Below, in pieces: positions 9,584 through 18,770 of a DNA stretch of 64,000 bases. Position 1 is the stretch's first letter; every line of letters starts with the position of its first letter. Below the pieces are notes generated by a model that saw only the letters and a list, made by a program, of their open reading frames with translations, was not told where the DNA came from and did no database searches. This DNA comes from Prorocentrum cordatum (lineage: Eukaryota > Sar > Dinophyceae > Prorocentrales > Prorocentraceae), in the NCBI GenBank assembly GCA_963575745.1, contig CAUYUJ010018640.1, forward strand, positions 1-64,000. Reading direction: 5' to 3'. The position numbers and the translations under genes were made by a program.

Positions 9584-11629
9584 ATGCCGTACAAGGACCA
9601 GATCGATGGATACTTGCCGACCCCGAGCCGAGACCCCAGCTACCGACAACGACGACGACGCCACGCGACCGCACCAGGCCCATCGGCGTCCACTATATTC
9701 CGACGCAAAACGACATACTATGTCACGTCCACATTGAGGGCCACTCTCAAATGGACCAGCGACAAACTCAGAGATGGTGTCTCGGGTGGAGCCACTGCAG
9801 TCGGGAGCGGCTTCGGGGGCGTCCTTAAATGGGCCTGCGGCAAGCTAGGGGCCATAGCCACGGGTGGAGTTGTGTGTGGTCTTCTACTCGTCGGTGCCAA
9901 ACTCCTTGCCCAGGGAGCTGTCGGACACGTAGGCGCCCGCATATGTGCGCGGGCCCTGGACTCATCCACTGCCAAGTGGTGCCTCCGCTGTTGCCAACCG
10001 AACAGGAAGCCGAAGGACGAGGCCACACACAAAATGCCGTGCACGCTCGCCGACGAATACGACGACCAGCAGGTGCACGCACTCCGACATCCGCTGCTAC
10101 AGGAACACTACGCCGCAGCTGTTGCCGCCGCAGTCGCCGACGTCACCACCGCCACCACCGCCGCCATCGTTGAAGTCACAGCCGCCGTATCGCGAGCCTC
10201 GTCTGTCACACCAAGATCGACCAGCCCGACGCCACGAGACGGCTCCAAGAACGGCGCGACATTCGGTAACCTACCGACCAACGAGGATGCCACAGCACAC
10301 GGTAGCGACACCGAGCCAAGGGAAACGAGTGAACGCACCCATGGCAGCCCGTGGTCCATCTTCCGACACGCTGACGTTCGTGGTTCCTCCCCCGACGCGG
10401 ACACCCAACCACCACGACGGCGAGCACGCTATGCATCACCTGACAGGCCCCAGGCGCCTTCAGGCCCTGGTAAGCCTTACACTGCCCTCAAGCCACCGAC
10501 ACGCAACTTACGCAACACCATCCAGCGTGACCCAGCGGTCCCCGAGCCGCCGAAGAGCATACTTAACGCCCTGTACCAAAACGGCTTTGCGCTAGGGAAC
10601 AGCGGCGTGTCCACTGAGGACATCAAAGACGCTCTACGACTCCACGACCACCCTCGATTCACTCACGATCCAACACTCCAAGTGCTGGGGCCGTGGGCGG
10701 ACATCATGCAGAGGCCACCGAACCGCCTCACTTGGGTGCTGGAAGACTCGGGCGGAAACTCGGGCGAGACAATTTTCCCATACCTCACGTGGGACCTCCG
10801 TCAACCCACCACCGACGCGCCCACTGTTTTCTGGCATGGGACCCGCGGCGACCTTGCGGCCCGTTTTGCTGCCTGTGGAGGGCACCTCTTGCCAGGCCCC
10901 CGCCGTGAAACGAAGGGTCGAACTGGCACCAACGTTGGCCGCACGTACGTGAGCGTGCACCCTTCGCTGGCCGCGTGGTACGCGATACCGCCCCACCCGC
11001 CCTACAGTCTCGAAGACGACACCCTCGCGTGGGGACCCATCGCACTCTGGATGTGCGAAGCCACCCACCCACCGCGCGGGGAAAACAGGCACAACTACGT
11101 GAAAGGGGAGGCTCACGGAGCGCGCCTCATTTACCCTCGGGTCCTGAGCCTCCTCATCCGCATGGACTGGTGCGCCCCCACAGAAGCTGCTTCCAGGTGC
11201 CGTGCCCTTCCACACGCCTATGGCATGGGTGACTGCGCGCACGCCCTCCACATTGCTGGCTACGATCATCCAGATCTCCGTGAGGCGGCTGAAGCTCACG
11301 ACAGGAAGCTAGCACCAGGCGCAGATCAACCATCGCGGCAGCATGGCCACCACCGCAGGCGCTATACTCGCCAGAAGCGGCGCGAGCCTGGGCCAAACAG
11401 CACTACGACACGGAAGCAGCCACCAGGGACGACCCTAATCAGCCTCGACCACGCGTCTCGCTCCACATACTCCAGCTGGACCCGAACCCACTCATCGACC
11501 TGGTGTACACGGGCTTGCAAGCTGTCCCCGTGCGGGGGCACCCTGACGCACACGGGTCGCGCCCCAGCGGCTCCAGCCCTGGGGCCGCGTCGGACCCACC
11601 ACGCACGCACAAGTCAGGCACAGCCTTAG
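9584..11629 (+). CDS. LINE-encoded protein with ADP-ribosyltransferase-like domain
   Basis: ATG 9584 lies two bases after the TAG of the preceding ORF (TAGCAATG), suggesting coupled reinitiation or a recent frameshift. Residues about 85-130 contain a Gly/Ala-rich hydrophobic segment (GAIATGGVVCGLLLVGAKLL), perhaps a membrane helix, then a Cys cluster (WCLRCC). Residues about 415-475 read VFWHGTRGDLAARF, then G-R-T-Y-V-S-V and a following A-W-Y-A. The His of WHGT (H418) and the Tyr of GRTYVS (Y455), with the spacing and trailing A..WY, match the H-Y core of PARP/ART-like ADP-ribosyltransferases. A third catalytic Glu is not certain; a Glu in YVKGEAHG is a candidate. After about 11330 the true coding appears to shift to another frame, so the last 100 residues here are probably not native. 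Confidence 0.55.
   Translation: MPYKDQIDGYLPTPSRDPSYRQRRRRHATAPGPSASTIFRRKTTYYVTSTLRATLKWTSDKLRDGVSGGATAVGSGFGGVLKWACGKLGAIATGGVVCGLLLVGAKLLAQGAVGHVGARICARALDSSTAKWCLRCCQPNRKPKDEATHKMPCTLADEYDDQQVHALRHPLLQEHYAAAVAAAVADVTTATTAAIVEVTAAVSRASSVTPRSTSPTPRDGSKNGATFGNLPTNEDATAHGSDTEPRETSERTHGSPWSIFRHADVRGSSPDADTQPPRRRARYASPDRPQAPSGPGKPYTALKPPTRNLRNTIQRDPAVPEPPKSILNALYQNGFALGNSGVSTEDIKDALRLHDHPRFTHDPTLQVLGPWADIMQRPPNRLTWVLEDSGGNSGETIFPYLTWDLRQPTTDAPTVFWHGTRGDLAARFAACGGHLLPGPRRETKGRTGTNVGRTYVSVHPSLAAWYAIPPHPPYSLEDDTLAWGPIALWMCEATHPPRGENRHNYVKGEAHGARLIYPRVLSLLIRMDWCAPTEAASRCRALPHAYGMGDCAHALHIAGYDHPDLREAAEAHDRKLAPGADQPSRQHGHHRRRYTRQKRREPGPNSTTTRKQPPGTTLISLDHASRSTYSSWTRTHSSTWCTRACKLSPCGGTLTHTGRAPAAPALGPRRTHHARTSQAQP
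10450..10470 (+). other. Bulged-C hairpin H8
   Basis: CCAGG / CCTGG outer stem, bulged C at 10455, loop TTCA. The inner stem is swapped to GCC/GGC, so pairing is kept by a double change. Confidence 0.75.
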
Positions 11630-12090
11630 CCCGCAGTCCAGACCCCTCATCGACGTCATCTGGAGTCGACGAACGCCGTGCGCCATCCCTCATCAGCGCG
11701 GCCGCCGCCCTCGCCCGAGGCCGCGCCCGTGCGCGACGATCTGCCTCTCGCTCGTCACGACAGAGCGACGGGAACTCCACCTCCGACAACAGCGGCATTG
11801 AGACGTGGGAGCACATTGTGACGGAGGAGGAGCCGACTGCCTACCACGTCCTCGCCTACCACGTGCGTGATGTGCGGTCCCGTGTCAACGCCCCTGGCAT
11901 CGAGGTCTGGCTCGACCCAGGTGATCACCACGATGGCGCCTACTTACCGTGGGGGACGACAGTCATGGGCTACCGCGTCATTGACCCTACGGTGGACGGG
12001 CGTGACGGCTGGGTCATCCTCCATCATGATCACGGCGACACCACTACTAAGCTCTGGGCACCGACCCAAGTCACGTTAAGGGGGACGACT
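11338..12090 (+). pseudogene. Continuation of the ART-like LINE ORF in a shifted frame
   Basis: In this frame a natural-looking protein continues (AWPPPQALYSPEAARAWAK at the start), through a Ser/Arg-rich region, to a compact segment with YHVLAYHVRDVRSRV and DGWVILHHDHGDTTTKLW (about 11840-12065). This reads better than the preceding frame over the same bases, so an indel between about 11300 and 11338 is likely. A further shift near 12085 leads to the next ORF. No family recognised. Confidence 0.45.
11561..11585 (+). other. Bulged-C hairpin H9
   Basis: GCCCCAG / CTGGGGC outer stem (7 perfect pairs), bulged C at 11568, GGC/GCC, loop TCCA. Confidence 0.8.
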
Positions 12091-12104
12091 CCTGGCGCAC
12101 CGTC

Positions 12105-14291
12105 ATGGTACCAGCGGATATGGGGCCCCAGTGGATCAGGTGCCATGCCGAGGACGCACGCCTCCCCGCCGAGGTTGTCCGCACTACAGGCCAATCCTGG
12201 TTTGCTGACGTCTGGCCCTTGTGGGATCGTCCGAGACCCCACCCAGACGACCGAGGCACAAACGAGCATGCGCTACCGCCTTTACCAGGACGCTGGTCTT
12301 GCCTACAGTGTCGATTCCAATGCTGCCAATATTGCGCGGCTCGCCGCAACACACAGCTTGGCACCTCGGGCCAACCAACGTGCCCAGACTGCGGCCGCAG
12401 CGGACTGCGTACACTTATGGACTGGTCCACGGACTACACGTGCAACAGTTGGACGTGTGCATACAGCACCAATAAGAGGGACTCCGACACTTGCTGCCTG
12501 TCCAGCAGGTGTCCCCACCCTCCCAGGCCACACAACCAGCTCGACGTCCGTGCCACAGGGATGCCGCCGCACATCCTTGCCCGCCAATTCGGCAACGCGC
12601 CAGCCCTCCACGACCTCAAGGAACCCCCCCGAGCGCCTTCAGGCCCCGGGGGAGAACCTCCACAACCAGGGCAAGTTGGCTACCAGGGCCAATGGTACCT
12701 CCCACCACAGCCGCGGCGCGCCCCCAGGCAGGGATTGCCTGACGGCACAACGCGGCCACCTGGATTCACAGGAACGGGGATGCCCGAAGAACCTTCCCCC
12801 GACCAACCGCTTTGGAGGGAAGGCTATGTGCTCTTCAGCCCCCATCAGGCCCTCAAGGAGGAACTCACCTTCAACAAGACGGTTCGCCGACCCTTCTCCC
12901 TAGCCATTACCAACATGTACAGGGATCGTGTCACGGTCAGGACCGTCTGCGAGTTGATCGCCGAGCGCACCCACATGACCCGCACCCGCTGGCGAGATGT
13001 GGTACTGTACTGGGACGCCGAGGGTGGTCCTGGGCCTCAAGCTCTCGACTACGATTTGCGACTCTGCGACGCCATGGTGAGCCGTGCCACGACCGAAGCT
13101 GAGCTAAACCACGACCGCAGCAACCGTGGTAGTTTCTGCCTCTATGGACCAGCGCACCAGCGGGCCATCAACATTACGGCGATCTCAGAGCCGCAGAACT
13201 TCGACTACACGGAGCATGTGCGACGATACTCACCCGTAGGGGGGACCTACCCTGACCACGCCTTCGAGCACGTCTATCGGGGCTGGCAGCGGCCCGACGT
13301 GCCCACCATCCTCCCCGACACCCGTCCCCTCTCCAGAGCCGACTGGCAGCGCCACCAACAGCACCAGCAGCGCATCCAGCAGCGGGACCAACGTGACGCA
13401 GGACAGCAGGGCACACCACGCTACCGCTCCCCTGCGCGAGTCCCGACAGGCGGTAACACGGCCTACGACGGGGTTGCCGCCTACCACCGTGGTCCCATAG
13501 GTGCCATGCCTGCGGCTGCTGGAGCAGTCGCCTCCAGCTACGGCCAAGCCCCCAACGCCAGGGTTCACACAGCGGCCATCGGCTACTCGCGTGCACCCCT
13601 ACATGCCCTAAGGGCCACCTCGCCAGTGCCAGGGTCCACGCGCGCCTGGGGCCTCTACTCAGGCCGACATGAGGGCCCCTCCAGCAACCAGCCTGCAGTG
13701 ATAACCCCTGCGGCTTCAGCCCAGGGGGCCGCAACAAACCGAGGCAGGGCTGGGCGCCCCGAAGGATGGCGCGATGCGAACGTGCGCGCGTGGCAACCGC
13801 GCCAGCACACGCCCCCGCCAAACGTAGCTGCAGCACTGCGCCCTGCCCAGGCCAAACCTGCCCCACCTGTGCGGGAGAGGCAGCCGCTCACCCCGCTCGT
13901 CCTCACGCGCATCCAGGCGCATCGCAGCGCCTCCCCGAGGCACAGCGAGGGAAGCGCCCACCACGTCAGCCCCCGCCCAGACGCGGCCGACCCCGACCAG
14001 GCACAGCCACGGCGGAAGGCGGCACAAGCGCCTCTCGCCAGCCCAGCCCATCACCCTGCGCGGCGCCGATCCGATCCCCGAGCAGGGCGGATTCTGAGCG
14101 CGCTAATGCCAGGCGACTTCGCCACGCGACCGTCACACGGGCGGGCGCGTCCCGCGCAGCAGGACCTGCAGCCGCCACAGTTCACGCAAGGCCCCAGGGA
14201 GCTCCACGAGCTCGCCGCCTCGCGAGACTCAGGCCGATGCCCGACCCCCCGAAGTGGTTCCACGCTTCGGAGCCAGCGTCATCGACCCTAG
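12105..14291 (+). CDS. Cys-rich LINE-encoded protein, family unknown
   Basis: 728 residues from ATG 12105 to TGA 14289-14291. Residues about 66-125 are Cys-rich (WSCLQCRFQCCQYC, then PTCPDCG and more Cys pairs), probably zinc binding. Residues about 230-400 form a well-composed domain (about 12800-13300) with basic, Leu/Val-rich strands. The rest is Gln, Pro, Ala and Arg rich and looks disordered. Frame continuity with the upstream segment suggests the 5' ORFs once formed one or a few long polyproteins. Zinc knuckles in LINE 5' ORFs usually bind RNA; that role is inferred. Confidence 0.5.
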   Translation: MVPADMGPQWIRCHAEDARLPAEVVRTTGQSWFADVWPLWDRPRPHPDDRGTNEHALPPLPGRWSCLQCRFQCCQYCAARRNTQLGTSGQPTCPDCGRSGLRTLMDWSTDYTCNSWTCAYSTNKRDSDTCCLSSRCPHPPRPHNQLDVRATGMPPHILARQFGNAPALHDLKEPPRAPSGPGGEPPQPGQVGYQGQWYLPPQPRRAPRQGLPDGTTRPPGFTGTGMPEEPSPDQPLWREGYVLFSPHQALKEELTFNKTVRRPFSLAITNMYRDRVTVRTVCELIAERTHMTRTRWRDVVLYWDAEGGPGPQALDYDLRLCDAMVSRATTEAELNHDRSNRGSFCLYGPAHQRAINITAISEPQNFDYTEHVRRYSPVGGTYPDHAFEHVYRGWQRPDVPTILPDTRPLSRADWQRHQQHQQRIQQRDQRDAGQQGTPRYRSPARVPTGGNTAYDGVAAYHRGPIGAMPAAAGAVASSYGQAPNARVHTAAIGYSRAPLHALRATSPVPGSTRAWGLYSGRHEGPSSNQPAVITPAASAQGAATNRGRAGRPEGWRDANVRAWQPRQHTPPPNVAAALRPAQAKPAPPVRERQPLTPLVLTRIQAHRSASPRHSEGSAHHVSPRPDAADPDQAQPRRKAAQAPLASPAHHPARRRSDPRAGRILSALMPGDFATRPSHGRARPAQQDLQPPQFTQGPRELHELAASRDSGRCPTPRSGSTLRSQRHRP
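12626..12652 (+). other. Bulged-C hairpin H10
   Basis: CCCCCGAG / CCCGGGGG outer stem (7 of 8 pairs, one A-C mismatch), bulged C at 12634, inner stem swapped to GCC/GGC, loop TTCA. Confidence 0.7.
13705..13727 (+). other. Bulged-C hairpin H11
   Basis: CCCCTG / CAGGGG outer stem (6 perfect pairs), bulged C at 13711, GGC/GCC, loop TTCA. Confidence 0.8.
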
Positions 14292-15087
14292 CCAGGTCGA
14301 CCTCGAGCCGACGCCGTCCACGGACCACGAGCCGCAGCTGCCCACCCGCGTGATCGTCCCCAACGACGAGGCGCCAACCTTCGACCCGTTCAAGAACAAG
14401 TACCGTGTCAAGAACCTTGTGGCGGGTTTTGGCGGGGGCTCACCGCTCTCACCTCAGAGTCGGGGCGGTGCCCCCGCCACCTCGGCTGCTGCCGCGGCAG
14501 CTGTGGCCCCGCGGGGAATCAGCCCTGTCCGCAACGTGGGCCTCACGGCAGCGGGCATGGACGAGGCCAAGCGTCAGGCCTCCGATCGTGCTGCTGGAGC
14601 CGTTCCACCAGATGCTGCTCATCAAGACACTGACGGGGCGGGCGTGTCACCGCAGGAGGGACCAGCGGTGGCGCGTGCGCTGTACATGCGCGTGCGTTGT
14701 GCCGCCGCCGCGCCTGGCCGCCGCCGCTGTCTCGTTTTTGTCTTTGTGTTCGGCAGGATGGATCGAGGAGTCGCCCACCTCTCCCACGGCTGCCGTCTCA
14801 CTTCTCCTCCCCTCGCCCCCTATAGTACTGGAGTGAGGAGGAATTTTCGTGACATTTTTACTAATATTTATGAACCCCCCCTGGCGCAGTGCCGACCGTG
14901 TCCCTCCTATATGGTTGGCCTGACGGCGGCTTCAGCCCCGATCAAGCTAGCCCATAGTAACGCCATGAGCTCCTACTGTGGCCAAGCCTCCTACTGGGCG
15001 AGGGTCAAGCTGACCTTCACCGTGCGGGGCGCGCAAACCCCAGTTCCACCGATGGAGACGGGCCAGGTCGCTCCATACACCTCGTAA
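14254..15087 (+). pseudogene. Short LINE coding stretch upstream of endonuclease
   Basis: The first about 60 codons (14254-14440) read as convincing protein (VDLEPTPSTDHEPQLPTRV and on) and likely continue the preceding ORF after a frame change. The rest is low complexity. It lacks an ATG at its start. One bulged-C hairpin lies at 14921-14944. Confidence 0.35.
14921..14944 (+). other. Bulged-C hairpin H12
   Basis: TGACGG pairs with CCG-A-TCA (6 pairs with one bulged A), bulged C at 14927, GGC/GCC, loop TTCA. The weakest outer stem of the family. Confidence 0.6.
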
Positions 15088-17564
15088 GCCTTAACATCAC
15101 CAGTCTCTCAGCGAACTGGCCAACCATCACCGCCCTTGGTGTCGACCACAACGCCGCTGTCATAGCACTGCAGGAGACCCGACATGCCAAGCCGACTAGG
15201 CTAGCCATCGCTACCAGCGCCGCCAATCCTCTCCACGGTGGATACCACGCCAGTCTTGGGCCTGACCTTGATCTGGCGCGAGCCCAGCGCAGAGCTGCCC
15301 ACGGCTGCACTGATCACACCGTTGTGGGCAACACTGGCGCCTCGGGAGGGGTCGCCATTCTCTCTAAGGATGCCATCGTCGACTCCACTGTCGACGACAA
15401 TGCGCCCTGTATCGCCGCCCTCAAGGCCAAGAAAAGAAGGCATGAGGTCTTTCTCCCACTCTGCACTCAACACCGCCGTAGGCGGCGACGAAATAACCAT
15501 GGGCCCGCGGGGATCTACATAGCGAGCCTTTACGGGATTGCTGGAGGAGACAGCACAGCTCTCTTTCGGCTCGCTGACTGTGCCGCCGCTAGGGTCGGCT
15601 CAGCACCCTCCTTCATCTGCATGGACGCCAACACGAACATTGACGACAATCCACACCTTCTGCACATGTTGCAGCACGGATGGTCCAACGTCGCTGAGGG
15701 CACACCAGACCACACCATGCACACCTATGGCAATATCCCTGATAGGGACCGCGTCACCAAGTGCCCCCGCACTTCGCGCATCGATTATATCATTGCCAAC
15801 CAGGCGGCGCGATCCCTTGTCACCGACTTCTGCTACCTTCGCGACTTGCCTGCGAAGTCTCACGTTGGCCTGCAGGTCACGCTTGACCTCAGTCGCCTCG
15901 ACCATACGGCCCGACGTCTTCTTGCCCCTACGCCCTACCCGTCCGACGATGGAGTGCATGAGGGGCACGAGCTGCAAGCACTTGGGACCCTCATTGCTGG
16001 GCGGTACCAGGACCGCATGGAGCAGGCCGACGCACGAGACGACGTGGAGCGCATGTTCACCCTGGCTAACGAGGCCAGTCATGAGTACCATCTCACCCGT
16101 CTACGCGATCTGCCACCTCCACCGCCCCACCAACCAAAAAAGAAGCCCCCCACCATGCATGGGCTCACGCCTACGTTCGAGGATCGACCGGTTGTCCCCC
16201 GCGCGTTCCCCACCTACGGAGCTTCCACGATTCACATGAACCGACTGCGCAAGCTCCATCGGCAAATCTGCGAGCTCCGTTTCATCGGACAGCACCACCA
16301 TCTTGATTGCCGTGCTATTCCGCCGTACCTCGCGCAGCGCATCGACTGCACGTGGGCCGCGGCCCGCCTCTTATGCCACAAGCTGCGCCCCACGGTTCTC
16401 CTGGAATTCCCCGAGGCCTGGGCCCCAGACGAGCCCGTGCCGCACGGGGAGCACCTTGACGTTTTGATCCAACATCTCGACTTAGAGCTGGCGCGACGCG
16501 CGAACCGTGCCAAGGCGGAACGCATCAGGATATGGGCCGAGGGCGTCCGTGAGCCAAGCGGGCGAAAGGCGGCCATATACGCACGTGCTGCTGATAGCTC
16601 GCCCACGGCGTATCTCCGCACGCCTACCACTCCTGACGATACGCAACTCCACTGCGACACCAACGCCTTCAAACCTGACGAAGCTTGCACGGACGACAGC
16701 GAAGCTGACACCGAAGCTGGCGGCTTCAGCCCCGGCGACGGTAGCTCGCCCGACACGGACAGCGACAAAGACCACACCCGTGAACCACCACCTGCGCAAG
16801 TCCCCGACATCCTCCCTGCCAACGCCATTGTTGCTAACATCAAGGACATGCTGAAGCTCATGGTCGACACCTGGGAGCCCATCTTGGGCAGGTACCGTGC
16901 ACGTGCGGGGCATGATGCCGAAGCCATGCCGACGTGGGCCGACTTCTACGACGAGTACCGACAGGAGCTGCCTACGCCATCACCAGCTACCCCTTTCCAC
17001 CTCACCGACGACCAACTCATCCACTTCATTAGCACCCGTTCACCGAGACGCGCGGGGGGTCTGGACGGTTGGACTACTAAGGAGGCAAAGGAGCTTCCCG
17101 ACGACATTCTTCGCCTCTTCGCCAGCGTTATACGAGCTATGCAACGCACTGGCACCATCCCAGAACCCCTCCTCCACGTCCCAAACCCGTGCCTCCGAAA
17201 AGGCCGAGGCGAACTCCCAACGGACCAACGACTTCTCTCGGTGCTTTCCGTTTGGATGTATGCGTGGGAAGCACAGCTTACCGCAGCCTCACGGACTGGC
17301 GGAAAGGATGGACCCACGCCACGAGTTTTGGCGCTGTTCCCAAAGCTACCATTGGGGACGTCAGCACTTCTCTCGCCCTTCGCATCGAACACGCCAGAGC
17401 CCTTCTCCTTCCCTTGGCTGGAGCTGCCCTGGACCGTAAGAAGTGTTTCGACTATCTCATCACGGACATATGCCTTAACCTCGCGCTTCACGCGGGGTGT
17501 CCCCAAGACATCGTTACTGTCCGCAGAAACTTCTACAGGCGCCACAAACGTTACATCCGCATGA
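14961..17564 (+). pseudogene. LINE endonuclease plus first part of reverse transcriptase, copy B
   Basis: An AP-type endonuclease (EEP fold) that nicks target DNA for target-primed reverse transcription. Visible from about 15090: SLNITSLSANW; LQETRH with the catalytic Glu (about 15171-15185); GGVAILSK; the D-x-N step as ICMDANTN (about 15617-15640); SRIDYIIAN (about 15777-15800); and the closing Ser/His step KSHVGLQVTLDL (about 15855-15890). The frame opens at 14961 with no ATG before the domain, so initiation must be upstream or by another route. The RT part begins near 16236. The frame breaks near 17273, where one C is missing relative to copy A. Confidence 0.8.
16716..16736 (+). other. Bulged-C hairpin H1 (copy B)
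   Basis: Same as H1 at 520-540; GCTGG / CCGGC, bulged C at 16721, loop TTCA. Confidence 0.7.
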
Positions 17565-18742
17565 ACGGTGCGTACTCTAAGGAACTGGCCAGGACAAACG
17601 GTCACCTCCAGGGAAGCTCTTGGTCCCTGGACGACATTAAGCTGATCATGTGCGTCTGGACCAAGAGACAGCATCGTTACGTGCCGCGGTCACTCAGCAC
17701 TACTTTTGTTGACGACAGCAACTCCACTACCCACACCGCGCCCGAGTTGCAGAAATCTCTTGATGAAACCGCCAAGTTTGATCGATTTTCTGGTCAACGC
17801 ATCCATCCTGGAAAAGTGGCGGGGTGGGCGCTTACTGACGAGCTTCACACCGCCGTTACCCAGCTCACCATGGCGGAACGGCCCTTACGCGTGGTCGACT
17901 CCTTCAAGCTCGTCGGAAGTTACATCAACGCCGAGGCAGCGCCGGCTCCAGCCGCGCTCAACCTCACGGCCACCGCTGACGCCCGTGTTCGCAGGGCGAC
18001 TAGTCGCCTGCCGCGTATTTGCAAGCTCCCATCTCCGATGCGTATTAAGGCGCGGCACGCCCGCTCCCTTGCTGCCAGCGTCTGTACCACGGGCACTGAC
18101 ATCCAAGCCCCATCAGGCCCCGTCAAAACTGCCTACAACCATGCCCTTATGGCGGCTATCCGCCCCAAGGGAAACAGGTGGGTCGAGTTTTGGACTCTCA
18201 TGGCCGTGTGCGTCCCAGGGCACGCCCTGGAGATTGACGCCATTATGCAGCGTGAAGTCTTCCTGAGCCTGCGGCGACAGGTCAACCGCGACGCCACTCT
18301 TTGCGGCCTCGTCAGGGATCTCCAACACCATGTCCAGACCCTTTTTGGCGGAGGACCTGTTGGACGACTTGTTCAGACGCTTCAGCAGCTCCGTTTGACT
18401 TGGCCCACATTTGGCACCATGTACGACGACTGGGGCTGTCAGATCAGTTGGCTGAACCTTCCCCAAAACGCCTTCCTTCACATGCTGCGCGCCTCGCAAC
18501 GCAGAGCCTTCCTCAGAAAAATCAAGCCACGGCGTCATGACCTTGGTCACCTTGCTTCGGTCAGACAGGGCCTCGACCTTTTCGCCAGCACGTGGCTCGC
18601 CCGCACCAAAGGAGCTGCCAAATGCAACGCATGGCAGCTGGCGCTCCTTTTAAATTACCTGTCGGGCGGGGACCACACCCAACAGCGACGTTCTCGATCA
18701 AATACGTCCGCTGACCCCAGCCCTATTTTGCCGTTACTGTGA
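17275..18742 (+). pseudogene. LINE reverse transcriptase catalytic part, copy B
   Basis: Continues the RT after the frameshift near 17273. Motif A LDRKKCFDYL (about 17430-17460), motif B-like LQGSSWSL with the Gly intact (about 17607-17630), motif C FVDD (about 17704-17716), then the thumb. The frame ends at 18742 because one extra T in the run at 18724-18729 disrupts the CCHC finger (intact in copy A). Catalytic Asp residues are preserved. Confidence 0.8.
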
Positions 18743-18770
18743 TGAGGAAGAGGAAACCCAGGAGCACACT

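Noticed and set aside
11273-11300. CGTGAG-GCGGCTGAAG-CTCACG looks like a reverse-strand bulged-C hairpin
   Set aside because: The outer arms pair, but the inner stem and bulge position do not follow the family rule.
576-18729. Programmed ribosomal frameshifting as explanation for pol frame breaks
   Set aside because: The four break sites differ between copies and each is intact in the other copy, so they are mutations.
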